32,763 nt of DNA from the NCBI GenBank assembly GCA_029747585.1, contig JAPEVF010000509.1, positions 1-32,763 of the forward strand, written 5' to 3'. The stretch comes from Pleurotus djamor (taxonomy: Eukaryota > Basidiomycota > Agaricomycetes > Agaricales > Pleurotaceae). The notes below the pieces were generated by a model, which worked only from the letters and a program-made list of their open reading frames with translations, made no database searches and was not told where the DNA came from. This document shows positions 9,201-21,442 of this stretch, one piece after another. How positions within the stretch are numbered: position 1 is the first letter of the stretch; each line of letters opens with the position of its first letter. Both the position numbers and the translations under genes were made by a program.

Positions 9201-12100
9201 AGCGAGTGCGGAGAGACCGTGCTAGGAGGAGAATAGTCGTCCTAATGGTGGTGGGGGGCACTTGTACAGGAAGAGGGAGAGGAGGACGGGGTTTAGTCAT
9301 CCCAACTTCTGTCGGTGTTGTCCGTGGATATTCGTCGTCTTCTTCGTCAAATCCCGGTTGAAAAAAGCCAGCATCGTTTCAGTCTTCGTTGTCCTCTCCT
9401 CCCTCCCATCGCTTCGCTACTCTTACAGCCTTAACATCCTTGATCTGGGTCACCAGCTAGCGACAACCCTCATCCCATCGTGACCACGTTCATTCCGGCG
9501 CTACAAAAGCGAATTCTCAAGGTTCTATCCGGCCTGCAACGTGCTCATGAACAACCAGTCGCAGATTGTACACAGGTAGAGCTGCTAACCGCACATCGTA
9601 GCGTCGCTCAGCATGGTGGTGATCATGAAAGGATGGAGGTGACGTACCTAGCGAGGTTCGTCTTCTGTGTGGTATTCACGACTCGTCATAAATTAAGGCT
9701 TAACCTTAACTGCCAACACTGACTCGGACTAACACAAGGTGAACATTGTTGCCTTTTATGCCGGCTCGCTGGTACTGATACTTCTCATCCGCGGGATGTA
9801 ATATCCATCGTGCCATTTCGGTTGTGCTGTCGGAAAGGACTGACATCGGGCGGGCGAGCATGGCGTAGCAGGCGTTGGGTCTGAGTAGTCTCGTTTGCTA
9901 CGACGATGCGATGCGAGGCCGATTCATCGCAAGACAATAATGACTTCGATGCAAAACACGACGAGGAGAAGGTGGTGAGTGAAACTAGAGCGAAATGTTG
10001 GCGAGGACGAATTCCACAGTGGTCGTTCCAGGCGTATCTTTGTTCAAATCCGGAAACAGGGCCTTCGAACGCATCTTCATCGTCAATTTCATCGTCGTTT
10101 TCATCTTTCCCCTTTCTTCCTTGCTACTCTGGACCTCCTTCTCCTCACCATTGTCCTTCAGCTCGATAACATCACCTATCCCTGCCATCGCCCCACTTTC
10201 TCCGGATCATTGCGACGCGCCCCACCTGAATCGACGACCCAGTAGTTCACGACGACATGACACAGACTCGTGCAGAATTCATCATCTCCTCGAAAACGTG
10301 ATTTCCAGCGGTGGGGGATGTGTTGGAGATCGACAGCAGTGGCCAACAACGGCCGTACTGCGAGCGATGGTTCGAAGCGATGGGGAGTTGAGGTTGATTG
10401 CTTGAAGAAACGATTTGCAAAGAGATGGGTTGGACGTCGGGTATAATGATTGACGGTTCAGCGCGAAGGGGACCTCAAGAGAGAGGCAGCGAGTTCGATT
10501 GGAATCAAAGCGGATGCTAGCGCCTTGGGTGGTCATCCCAGTCTACGAGGAGGAGGGGAAACAATACGGGGTGAGCTAGCACGTTGACTTTGAGAGCTCA
10601 AGCGGCAACGTTCTAAAATGCGCGATCCTAATGGGCCCAAGGGGAGTAGCCGACGTCAATCATCCATATTTCTTCCTCCCGACAGAAAAGTCCATATAGC
10701 CGCCTATTCTAGATGATTATCCAGCGCCCATACCACTGATTCGAAGGAATTGTTGAGGGAGGACAGAGTAGTGGAGGCCTTCGAGTATCGAGGCACTTGA
10801 TGGCCTATCGAGCGATGAAGAGACGAAGTTGAATTTGAGAGGGAGACTTCGGGGATGGGGGAGGTACGTGTAATGCAGACGAACAGCTAACCATTTTGGA
10901 AGGATGCGAACGAAGAGTTGAGCGGTAGTTTCCTCTGAAGATGAATACCGAATATGAATACTGAGAGGACGAGACCGATGATTGGGTTGGTTACTGGCGG
11001 TGGAACAGATTGATATATGATGCAACACGGAGGGCTCGGACCAGCTTAGTGCTCGGATGTCAATGGCATCTCAGAGACGGAGAGAGGAGGGTGTAGAAGA
11101 GTTGGTGGCTCAGGGTACAACGCTGCACTCGGAATCGGATATGAAAGCAAAAGCCGTACAGGAGCCGGAGACGCCGTCCTCATTGCCTTCCATGCCTCCA
11201 AAATGCCACCTTCTCTTTTTGACCCGCATACCATCTCAGCGTCTTCAGGGATCATGGATGGGAATATCACTCCGATAAGCGGTAGGCTTGCGAAGGACTG
11301 TGGTGCATGAAGTCAGTACTGAAGTGAAGAACTAAGAGAGGGGATGACGGAGACTGACGGGCTCCTCTCATCAGCGATTTAGCTATCAAAACGAGGCCAC
11401 TGTAGCAGAGTCCAATGCTACGACTCTGAGCGATCCAGCTCACATAGTCTTGGTCTCCATCGCTTCCCAGAACACCGAGTCCTCCCTTCCTCCTCTCATA
11501 GTCTGATCCTGTTCAGCACCGTCGCTACTTCGATGAAGACACCAGTTAATGGTACGTTCGAAAAGTGGCTATGGAACATTGATGATTGGATGGGCACGAA
11601 GAGTAAGAAAAATGAGAAAGGCGACACATACGCGTTCCTCGCTTCCCCGATTTACTCATCATAAAGCGAGGGATATACTGGGTTGTAAGTCGATCTCATT
11701 ATATGCACGCTGGTAGTGGAAGGCATACAGCAAGCGAATTAGAAGAGTATACGCGAAGGGGGAACAATGATGAGACGACAGTTGTTGGTACAGAGGCAAA
11801 GACGACCAAACGCCGAAACTCCGAAGATACCCCTGTTGATCAGGAGCGAAGCAGGGGTCAAATGGAAATTTGGAGGCAAGTCGTCGTTGCCTTGCCCCCT
11901 CGGCACTTATGTCCGGGATGCATCTTTTCGACTCGCGAGAGGAGAAATGCCTTGAAGCGTAGAAGTACTTTATAGAATCAGTCTTCGGAATGTAAAATTG
12001 CTGCGCGAAACGAGAACGAACTCTGGAGAAACTCGAGCCTCGAACCTCGCACGAAGCCAGCGGTGCGGATACTTCAGCCAGGACTGTGAGGAGATAAAGA
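9201..12100. other. No supported gene; partly relic-family sequence
   Basis: 9340-9500 resembles 3385-3540, so the relic family extends a little here. Beyond that, open frames up to 136 aa (for example plus 9995-10405) are low-complexity Ser/Pro/Leu translations of pyrimidine-rich DNA, with no recognisable domain. 10600-12100 shows scattered donor-like GTACGT and GTAAG words, but I cannot link them into a gene. Confidence 0.4.
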
Positions 12101-12191
12101 CAGTGATTGTGTGTTCATCCGCAGATTTTATCAACGGTTCACTCATGTAGCCGCCCTCATTTTTACGAGCGTGGCGGCAACCATGTTCGCG

Positions 12192-14207
12192 CTACATTAT
12201 TATTGTCTGCGGAAACAAGAATCCTCTATCAACTTTGACAATGAAATTCATCCCGAACCTCTCAGAGATTCCACATGGCTGGATGCTCAGCACTTCATCT
12301 ACGGGAAGACAAAGCCATATTTGGACCTTCTTCACAGGGTGTCCTTCATCCTTTGCCTGCCCCAATGCTTCACAGAGGGAGTTTATGTATCCCTCCTTGA
12401 GAGCAAGGGCAGGATCATAGTGAAGTGCAAGATGGGATAACTTGGGAAAGAAGTCGAGGAGGAGGGATGGTTGGATGCAGACATTCTTGAGGTCAAGAAC
12501 CCTAAGGTAGTGGTTCATCCAGGGAGGCAAAGTATCTAGACACAAAACCATAGCAGGATGGTGGACAGATCCAGGGTGTGTCCATAGTAGAAGGTGGTTC
12601 AGACTTGGTAGGTGAGCATGGAATGCAAATAGATCACACGAATGACTTGAATGGATGTCAATCTGAAGGGAGTTGAGTTGTTTGAGAGTGGGGATCTGGT
12701 CACCTAATATAATGGGTGGTGACTCAAGGAATATGGTTGGTTGGAATGGGGAGTTTGGACAGAGTAGGAAGACTTCTAGGTTTTTGAGTGAGGAGTTGAT
12801 ATTGGAGAGGTACTGAAGAAGTGCTTGGAGAGCGGAAGGGAGTGTATGAACACCAAGAAGTGAAGTGCAGTTGTTGAGCTGTGTGAGGTCGGTGTAGCAG
12901 GTGCGGATAGTGTACTTCTTTCTGTTTCGCATCTTCCCGGTCCTTTTTGTGGCAGGGGATAGGATGATCCGCTCAGCCTCTGAACCCCGACTGGAATAAA
13001 TATTGTGTTGGCAGTTCTCGCTGTCATGGAGAGAGAGACGTTGGAAATTTGACCACATTGTATCAAGACTGACTCACCAGTGCTTCCAGCCATTAATGTC
13101 CGGGATGAGTTCAGAGTCAGATTCACAAGAGAAACATTTCTCAAATGATGTGGTTGATAAGATTGATTCATTATTACACCACATCAAATGAGACAAGCAT
13201 CTCTGGTTTGATAATATAGTGGCTCTCTCAGGGGAGAGAAAATTCAAGACATCTGGCTGCACGTAGGACTTGTCCTTGAGCATCAGACTGTCATGCTACA
13301 CTCAGACGTTTATTAGAAATTGGTTGTCTCATAAATTCTTGATGGGTGAGATGTACCTTGCAGTAGGATACAAATAATTCAGACGGGATAGCAAATTTGT
13401 CACCCCATCCATCAATGAGGACTAGGGGACATGATATTCTGGAGAAAGCCAGGTGGGCTTGGATGTGGGTAGAATTACCCAAGCCAGGGAGTCTGAAAAG
13501 ACCTTCGGAAGAATGCCTGAATTTATGGTCAAATCCGAGTCTCGCGGCAATCAGAACGACAACACATACAGTGAAGCTGCCATTACTTGGTGGAGTTGCC
13601 GTTTGAAAGTATCCATTCCAGCTTTCGCGTTTCGGACAATTCTCTCAATGCTACACTCCGCGCGTAGCGAAAATAGGACTGACCAGACTACGCGGCGCCA
13701 GATCGGACCAATTTGTGTAAATTGAAGTCCATTTTTATACCGCACGACTTCGTCGACGAATAGCTGAATTAGATTTGACCAGCCGTTGATTTGTTTCGAA
13801 ACATGCGAAATCAAGAAGGTATAGTCCTCGCGGCGGTGATGGCGTCCAAGTTCCTCGATCCCTGTAAGAGCATGGCTTGCTAGAACAGTTGTTAGCAAGA
13901 GATCGGCGAGGTCGGCGTTCATTTCTTGGAGGAATTCATTCCCCGATAACGTGAGTGGTATCGGCGAGAATGCATGCTGGGCATCGTGAACGAGCCGACA
14001 GAGTGTCGCATACGGCTCTTTTGTGGGTAGTTCAAGCGAAGAGGACGGGTTGGTTGTGGCGACCAACATGGTCGTCGACTCACATGGTGGGTGCGTAGAG
14101 ATATGGAGGTTCGTGATGATCGTGGTGTAATTATTAAATTGATCGCGAGCGACATCGTTGTATGTCAGGATAGTCGTCTCGTTGTTGTCGTTGCTGCGGT
14201 AGGGCAT
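12192..14207 (-). CDS. YNDVA-motif protein 2 with ubiquitin-like, zinc-ribbon and leucine-rich regions (614 aa)
   Basis: Four exons join in phase: 14207-13570, 13516-13357, 13295-13078, 13020-12192, with introns of 53, 61 and 57 nt (GTATGT..TTCAG, GTACAT..GTAG, GTGAGT..GACAG). The start ATG at 14207 gives MP.. and TYNDVARDQFNN at residues 15-26, matching its two paralogues; another in-frame ATG lies at 14408. Residues 60-212 are mostly helical. Residues 240-318 (CPLVLIDGWGDKFAIP...; ...ERATILS...) resemble the ubiquitin-like domain common in Agaricomycete proteins of this layout. Residues 320-342 form C-F-S-C-x15-C-E-N-C, a zinc ribbon. Residues ~375-614 have leucine-rich spacing (LNHLLLW, LRVLDLKNV, LSHLALHY) like F-box/LRR C-termini, though no F-box is present. 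The last part could be a fused neighbour. Role: possibly recognition or adaptor; inferred. Confidence 0.6.
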
Positions 14208-15715
14208 TCGTAATTTCTGCTGACAGTATGGGATGTGAACGAAGAAACTATCATGTATGTACTCCCCTTCATCCCCCCAGACGACGTCGGCATCCCCAGT
14301 TGAACTTTGAATTTGAGTACCCTCGCTGTCACCGTCAGCCACAAATCTGATTTGACTTTGGTTCTTTTGACAGCATCTTATCTCTGGCAAAAGCTCGAAG
14401 CTCTCCATAAGGCCCTACGTGTGAGGCAGCAGAGCCATATGTCACCGCCATGGAAGAAGTGCCTAATAATACTCTACACGGCTTCCATCAACTTTCATAT
14501 CGGCTCCGATATCACGGAGCTGGGCATGCCCCCTTGTATCGGTGCGGGGTAGGAAAGCCAGCGAGTTGAATGTCCTGCACCTCGTCAAGAGGAAAGAAAC
14601 TGACCGTTGAAAAGACCTAGATGATACTCTGCGCTTGATGGGGCGTACTCAACCCGTTCCATTCCCAGTATCCACCCGACCTTTCACCATCAATGAAGTA
14701 CTCCCTTATTGGGCGTAAACATCACCATGCGATCTAGACCCACTTCCCCGGACACTCCACGAAGTTGCACATACTCGCGTAAATTGGGGTACAAGATACG
14801 CGGCTACGGCTGCATTCATGAACACGTATGTCCGCAATCACAATCGGGGCCTGATGGTGAAGAGCACTTTAAAGGAGATAACTATTGTTGTCGTCGACGT
14901 ACCCAATCCATGAGGTTATCCATACCTACCGTGTTTGTCTTCCGTCTGTCAACTTCCCTCCCTTCGCCGTCTTTGCCTCCACTTCCACCACCTCACCTTC
15001 CCCTGTTTATTTGAACCGACAATGACGTCCTGGGAGGTAGGAAGAAAGGAACGAGGATTATCCCGGATGGGCCTACCCTGGGTGATAAGACGGCGGAACG
15101 CTGCGACTGGAGATAGGAAACCAGCGGTGAACATGATGGGGATGTATGAGTTGACGTGAGTCACAATACGAGTGAGGGTTGCGTGTTGGTGGGTGATCGA
15201 GTAGCGAGAGTGTCGCCAAATAGTCATTCGTCCAACTGGCGACTGGAAGGAAGGTGAGGAGAGTGTCGTCCGGGATGGTGACAAGAAGGGTAACTAGTGA
15301 CTGAGTGGAGGCACAGAATCAGAGCGAAGCTTACTTACGAGTAGCTAACACATCCAATGGTCTAGTTATCCACAGAATACCAATGAATGGAAAAGGCATA
15401 GAGCGTGGCTTGGAAATGTCATGATTTGGATGGAGGCTCAAAAAAAAAAGGAACGTCGAGCGGATTTCTCGTAGTATAGCCCCGAGATAAGACAGTCCTC
15501 TTCGGGTGGACATATGTAGAGTAATAGAGGAGGAGCAAAGGCAACGACGAAAACAACAACGGTGGTGGAAGGAAAGAGTAGGATTCGGGCATCAGATGCC
15601 TAGAAACTCGAACATTTCCCATATTGACAGGCAGGACTAGTCCCTAAATCGAGTCCTCGGTCGCTACCCAAGTGTTCGACATCACAAATGGATTGAAAGG
15701 TCTTTCCCTATCTCT
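14208..15715. other. Intergenic; possible minus-strand exon near 15330-15513
   Basis: A minus-strand stretch (15513-15335) with hydrophobic content (IRSTFLFFLSL, FPFIGILWITRPLDVL) ends at a good donor ACTC|GTAAGTAAGC, and downstream minus frames at 15284-14949 are open. This could be part of a membrane-protein gene, but I could not link exons or identify the family. A run of nine A at 15441 may hide a length error. The rest shows nothing clear. Confidence 0.3.
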
Positions 15716-16363
15716 CTACCAAGTACACGGCACCTCCGCCTCAGGCCACGTAATCGTCCTCTCCACAATAAACCCACAATCTCCCAACCCAACCGTCGGC
15801 ATCCTATAACACTTCCTCACCCCCGTATCCTTCCAAATCCTATGCCCCCTCATCTTCCCATCATCCACGCAAATCGACTGCGGCCTCCCACACGCCGTAA
15901 AATCATAGCACCCACTATTAATCGACCCGACCTTATGACGAAGACATTGGCTGCAATCATTGACGCGGATCGCAAAGTCGGTTGTGCTGATGGTGATTGG
16001 GGGTGCGCCGCCGGGGGAGGGAGTGGTTTGCATGAACCAGGTGAAGACCATGTCAAAGGGTTCGTTGAAGTCGGGGCAGGTGCCTTGGTCGCAAGCACCG
16101 GATTGGACTTGGAAGGATGTGTTTGTGATGGGGGCAATGGTTTCGTCTGAGGATAGGTCCCAGCCGAATTCGTCTTTCATCCTTTTGAGCATGGTCGTGT
16201 CGTTGTTGATGTTAACCGCGCCGGAGGGGATGAGAGGGGGAGTTAACCCTGCGACTGCGATAATCTCGGGGATGGGTACGGTGGATTCGTCGGCAGCGGG
16301 AGCGGCTGTGACGCTGGCAACCATGGTCAAGGCTAGCAATAATGAGTTCTTGATAGAAAGCAT
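15716..16363 (-). CDS. Secreted cysteine-rich protein (215 aa)
   Basis: A single exon. Residues 1-20 form a signal peptide (MLSIKNSLLLAL..VTA with Ala-X-Ala-type cleavage around 20/21), so the product is probably secreted. The mature part has ten cysteines, at 91, 96, 137, 140, 152, 158, 165, 185, 196 and 213, an even number that would allow five disulfides, all in the C-terminal 125 residues. N-glycosylation sequons lie at N54 (NDT) and N81 (NTS). The N-terminal ~70 residues after the signal lack cysteine and could be a propeptide. No catalytic motif is visible. Small secreted cysteine-rich proteins of fungi include effector-like and cell-surface proteins; which applies here cannot be told. 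It stands alone, with a TATA box upstream on the minus strand. Confidence 0.82.
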   Translation of the reverse strand: MLSIKNSLLLALTMVASVTAAPAADESTVPIPEIIAVAGLTPPLIPSGAVNINNDTTMLKRMKDEFGWDLSSDETIAPITNTSFQVQSGACDQGTCPDFNEPFDMVFTWFMQTTPSPGGAPPITISTTDFAIRVNDCSQCLRHKVGSINSGCYDFTACGRPQSICVDDGKMRGHRIWKDTGVRKCYRMPTVGLGDCGFIVERTITWPEAEVPCTW

Positions 16364-16497
16364 AGCAGCGAAAAGCTCGATGAGATGACTAGATGAATTG
16401 AGCTATCAGTATTGGGATGTGGATACAAGCAAAGGATAGTCCCTTACAAAGTTTATGCGCTGAAGGATTAGCTTGATTCTCGTTCTCCCTCCTGGAC

Positions 16498-16504
16498 TTT
16501 TATA
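16498..16504 (-). promoter_or_regulatory. TATA box for the secreted protein gene
   Basis: On the minus strand the sequence reads TGTATAAAAGTCC, about 135 bases upstream of the ATG at 16363. Spacing fits a TATA box with a 5' leader of roughly 100 nt. Confidence 0.5.
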
Positions 16505-17640
16505 CAGAGGACTTGAATGTGTACGCTCCGTATTCCGTCGACCAGAATAGCACCTACGCGCCAAAATGGTGAGATGGGGAATCGCCATACGATGGGGAGA
16601 CAAGGTAGACTCACCAATGGATAAGCCAACGGCCAGAGTAGCCCGTCCCTCGCAGATCATCCGGTAACCTATCCTCTTTAGCCATGATGCATAACCATCC
16701 AGCGACTATTCGAAGTCATGAAGACTCAAACGAGCCTTGGCTCCTTCGTGTAGTCAGGCAGCCCAGCCATTTTCTGATGCGTCGAGCGCGGACCAGACGG
16801 TCGCTCCGTAAGCACTACGGGATCTTGAGGCCCGGAATCGCGCTCATGAAGAAGGAACGGGGTTGGTGTGAAAGGCGGTCGTAGCGAGTCATTGAACTGG
16901 AGGGAAGTATGTCAGAAAAACGATGGGGCGAAGCCGAATAGTTGGATGCTCACCGAGTCCAATAACATATAACATAATCTCGCACATCATCCAGTACAAA
17001 GGCTCGCTACGGTCGAAGAGATGTAGACGTAGGCTCTGGTGTAACAAAATCGTGCAGTCCATACGCGCAAAGGCACAGCGAAGGAGTAACAGGCAACGAC
17101 TAACATACTGCGATCGGGAGGAGCAATAGTCCGTGGTATGGAGGGAGGGTGTAAAGAGTACGTCAAAGCTGAACCGAGCTGAAGTCTGAACACGAGAGGA
17201 GGAACAGAAGGCGAGAAACCAAAGAGATAATCGTCCGCAACCAAAGAAACAATAGGCAGGATCTCGTATCGAAGAGGACAGTGAGAAAGTCGGAAGATTC
17301 ATGTCCAATTATATAGTCCATGATCGAAAATAAAGAGGCAGGGGAAGGGGGTAGAGGTGGGGGGATATTCAAATGAATGTCAGAGATAAGGTAACAAGCG
17401 TCCGTGAGGAGAGAATAGAAGAGGAGAACGGGCCGTATGCACAAGACCTTCAAACTCGAGCTTCATCTTCGTCGTCTCTTCCAACCCTCCCATCGTGACT
17501 GCTGCTCAGCTTGCGAACAACCAGCGAGGAAGGTAACAATGCGAACCAACCTCAACGAATCTTCGTCCAGGACAGAGAGAATGGTCATGCCGGAATGCAC
17601 GGTGGCGATGTGGGATGATGTGAACGGGAGGTACGCTGTT
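16505..17640. other. No supported gene
   Basis: Minus frames at 17308-16889 and 17453-17163 are open and Cys/Leu-rich, with a TATA-like TATATAATT near 17310, but the frames overlap, show no known domain and have no clear splice partners. 17440-17530 (ttcatcttcgtcgtctcttcc..) loosely matches 9340-9480, hinting at more relic-family sequence. Confidence 0.3.
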
Positions 17641-19984
17641 ACAGCGTGAACGTTGAAGGCAGGGAGAGCCTAGAGCGTTTGTCCTAGCGTCGATATTGAT
17701 CGTGCGACTCGTAGCCCACAGCTGAGGAACGGAATAGCTGGTACAGTGGTATCTTCATCGCATTCTGTCTCCTCTTCGTGACCAAAACCCGATACGTCTC
17801 TCCTCTTCCTCCTCCGTTCTCGAGTTCTCCCTGTTCTTCATGCGGACGGAGGAGAGCTTCGTACTCGCGAAATCGACTACTTGGATTTTAGGAAGCTGCG
17901 AGACTGTGAATGCAATCAGGAGCAGCTCACAGAGGGGCGGGGAGAACAGAATAGCTCACCACAATGAGCTGTAACGACAAGCATGATAGGACGAACGCGC
18001 GGAGTATGATGGTACAGGACCAACGACAGTGTTACGACCCCGCTCTACGCGTTCATCCTTCCTCCCCTCTTGCTTGTAGACGATAGGTACGGTCCCTTCG
18101 TATTGGAGATGGTTTTCATCGGCTTCTTCTAGCCCTGTACCTTCGTCTCCAACGACCGCTCGACAGGGAAAGGTACAGCGACATCCACTTCAACGCCACA
18201 CATGACGAAATCCGAGCAAACGTGATGTGATCGTCTAGGGAAACACGGGAGCGACGGGGAACGAAACGGATGGGAGGGACGTTTTCGAAAGCATCGAACT
18301 TGAATCATTGAAGCTTGAAGGGTAGCAATCGCGGGAACGATTGGACAGGCGTCGAAATCGACGTTGAACATGTAGCTCGGAAATGGGTCTACACATCTAG
18401 TTCATCGTCATTTCCATCGAGTCCTCTTCTTTCATCGTCTTTACCACCAGACCGTGAAGGAGTGTCGCCTCCCATTCCTCTTATTGAGCGCCCTGTTCTC
18501 CCTCCTCCTCTACTGATCCCTCTCCTACTTCCTCACCCTCCTGCCCCCTCTTCATCGGACCCCAGCCCATTGACTGAGAAATCACCCATAAACAGACCGG
18601 TCAACGACACCTCTCATCAGGCAATCAACGAAGCCAGTCATCCAGGGAAGAAGCAGGCGACGATCCAGAGGATATCCTGGAACTGGGCTAGTCGGATGCC
18701 ACCAGCTACGAAGGTAAGAAACCAATGAGTAACGGAATATAAGAAGAGAGGGATGAGAGAAGAGCTTACCCGGATTGTTTCATGTCCTATCGTAAGAGCG
18801 TAAGCTCGCAGCCGATGGAGATGATTATCAACTCGATGTCGTTCGGCCTTTTCTCCTCCACCACTCAGGGAGATCTCTTCTACCGCTCGTATCCTCGTTG
18901 CGCCGACATCCTGCTCCCTAATCGTGATACCGCAGCGTACGATCCCCATCACAGATGAAAGCAGGGAGGAGCAGCGAGAGCGTTTGATGTTTCCCAATGG
19001 CAGAGCAGGGATAGGGATGGGGACGGAGGTGGGAGGTGGGAGGTGGTTGGACCGGGAAGGGGAATACAGCTGCAGCTGCGACGTACAACCTGGCGGAAGG
19101 ACGAGGGATGTTGGGTTTTGATTACGGGGTGACAGATGGGAGCAGCGGGTAAGGGGCTGGGGGCTGGTCGTATTCCTCTTGTGGTCCTCTAGGTTCGTCT
19201 CTCTCTCTCTTGGCTCGAGCTCGACTCCCCGCAGCATCCGATCCCATAGAATGCTGCGCATCTCTTCGTCGACCTTGGCAAACGGCCCAAGTTAATGTGA
19301 TCCATCGAGCATGGCAGTATGCGACNGGGGGTAGTGGGCATATCGATGTAAAGAGCGTGAATGCTAGTCGAATGCGGAGCGATGATGAGTGGAAATAGAT
19401 GCGGACGTTCATCATCATCGTCAGCGGGGGTAGCCGGGACAGAATCGTGTGGGTGGTCGGGCGCGACGGTGGTAGAAGGTGATGGGAGTAGACGATGGGA
19501 CCACGAAGGTGGCGAAGACTGTGGTGAGACAGCTGGAAGCATTTCAGTTCGTTGTTGACGGCGTGTCTTGATTGAGGGGCAAGGCATCGATGAGGACGTT
19601 CGCCGGGATGGGGAGGTTCGAGAGGGTAAGCATGCCAAGCTGGGATGCCCGTCCTTCAGGACAGCGTATACCACTGGCAACAGCAGTATACCGTTGTCGA
19701 AACGCTAACGTTGTATATGAGAGTCGGAGGCGTGAAGGGAAGGGAGAAAGTGGAGCATCGATGGGATGGATGACCACGCGAAAATCGTTGTATGGCGGGG
19801 GTAGCTGGACGGAACAGCGTTGGCAACGGTCCGACGCGAAGCATGGGATATGGTAGCGTCGATGTAATGGAGACTGTGGGAAGGAAGGTCGCCACGATTC
19901 ATGGTGATGATGGTATGGTAGGAGGGTCGTTGATGGCGCCGCGAAGGGGAGGAAAATCGAGGAGGTATCTTCGTCGTCGAGCAA
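17640..19984 (-). pseudogene. Relic of recurring gene family, copy 5 (long)
   Basis: This is the longest copy. In minus order it has a Ser/Pro-rich part (LPAVSPQSSPPSWSHR near 19560), the exon MGIVRCGITIRE..D..A..IRAVEE (18955-18870), a piece ending LRAYALTIGHETIR before a GTAAGC donor near 18775, then AGGIRLAQFQDILW after an acceptor, an SGGKDDERRG piece, MCGVEVDVAVP..VERSLE near 18200, and LEEADENHLQYEGTVP..YKQEGRK near 18130-18050. 17640-17770 also matches 30060-30150. All these pieces recur in the plus copy at 28.4-30.2 kb. Open stretches are long enough that it might be a living but unresolved gene, but stops between exons make a relic more likely. Function unknown. Confidence 0.45.
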
Positions 19985-21351
19985 AACCCCCGAGACCTCT
20001 CCTTCTCCTCCTAGTCCAGTCCTATATCATCCTCACACCACATCCACAGATCGTAGGCGGTGCATTGACCAGCGGTGTATGCGATCCGTGTGCCAGAGAC
20101 CGAGAACAACTGGGAGTCGGATGGAACCGGTTAGCGCAAAGAAGAGATGGAGAGCGATGAAAGGGTCCTACTGAGCTACTAGCTAATTTTATCGTTGAGT
20201 TATTCGCAGAGAAACGATGGCAATCAAAGCGCAGAGGAGGAACTGTCATGCGTTCGAGTGTGAGGAGAAGCTGAAGCCTTCGAGCGCGGCTACTAGCGAC
20301 GCTGAAACGGCTCCGTTTGCGTGTCATAGAGCATTTATAGCACAGTTTAAAAGGGTATACAGCGCAAGACAAACAAAAAGATGAAGACGAGGATGGTGGT
20401 GGCGCTCGGTGTTCCGATTCCGTTCCTCCGACATGACCCCTGTTTGATGCCAGGAGGGCACCCTAAATCGTGGACTCACGAGTACATTTGGGCGANGAGA
20501 GCAGACATACATGAGTAATTTGAGTCAATGCTGTAATGTGTAGGAACTCTGATGGGTGGAGAGAGGGAGGGAGAAATCTGACAAGAGAACGAAAGAAAAA
20601 CACAATGGAGAGGGTATTGATGGTGTCTCGTGGTTTGAGACGCATAGACAAGTCATGGAAGGGATAGAATCGGTTGTTTCGAGCGGAAGAGCCCTCACTG
20701 GGTCATAAGCTCACTGCTTGGGATAGTCCTCATCCCTTTCTTCTGGTCTTTTTGTTTCCACGGAATCCGCCATTTGGTCCAATCTAGGGGCTGAGCGTCT
20801 GCGTTCTGACATCTCTGCCACTATTTCAGAGGTTAACGCTTTGAGCAAGACCAGGACCCTTGATTGTTGGTGCTCATCAGCGATGTGCTGTGCAACGGGT
20901 GGTGCTCCGTACTCAAGCTTACAGGAGCTCCTCTATTGCCTGTGTGGGAAACAAAATGATGAGGCGGGATACCACATACAAACCTGAAGGTACGAGCAGA
21001 GCTGAGTTGGACGCGTTTCTTTCCAGACCAATCTAATCTCAAGCGTGTCGCCTAGAGGAAGGTGAATGTTCTGTTTATTTTTGGAAGTGCGGCGCTCGAG
21101 GTAGCTAATCACATCATCGATACTTCTTGGATTGATACTTCCAAGAAGCCAGCAGTGTGAGCTGCGGTGAACGTTGAACGTTGAAGCTGAAGGCGGACAC
21201 CTCCGCTGGCGGTAAAGTCGTAAAGATTGTCTTCACGGGGGTGGATGTCACGAATCCCTACATCGCTTTCATTGGCACCGATAAGCCTCGAGGCTACAGG
21301 CTGTGCCGTACTCTCACCCTCTGACATCTCGTAGACGCTCTCATCCCCAAT
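19985..21351. other. No supported gene
   Basis: Only short overlapping frames. One undetermined base at 20496. 20330-20660 contains pyrimidine-purine runs. I find no protein family or RNA gene. Confidence 0.45.
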
Positions 21352-21360
21352 TATATAAAA
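21352..21360 (+). promoter_or_regulatory. TATA box for YNDVA gene 3
   Basis: TATATAAAA followed by GG, 83 bases upstream of the ATG at 21443. A 14-codon upstream reading frame (ATG 21377 to TGA 21421) and a short CCCCC...GGGGG inverted repeat just before the main ATG lie between them. Confidence 0.6.
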
Positions 21361-21442
21361 GGCTCATCGTGTCAACATGAGGCAACTTCAGACCCCCGTG
21401 GCGTGCGTCCCCACTGCCTGACCCCCGCTGCAGAGGGGGCTC

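Noticed and set aside
12111..12440. Plus-strand 109-codon open frame
   Set aside because: Antisense to the last exon of the four-exon minus gene, whose phases and introns agree; no family signature on the plus strand.
14207..14408. Upstream in-frame ATG extending YNDVA protein 2 by 67 residues
   Set aside because: Both paralogues begin MP 12-15 residues before the motif, so 14207 is the better start.
15842..16388. Plus-strand frames of 102 and 142 codons
   Set aside because: Shadows of the secreted cysteine-rich gene on the minus strand, which has a signal peptide and even cysteine pattern.
16889..17308. 139-codon minus frame as a membrane protein
   Set aside because: No consistent helix pattern, overlaps an equally open frame, and contains no recognisable domain.
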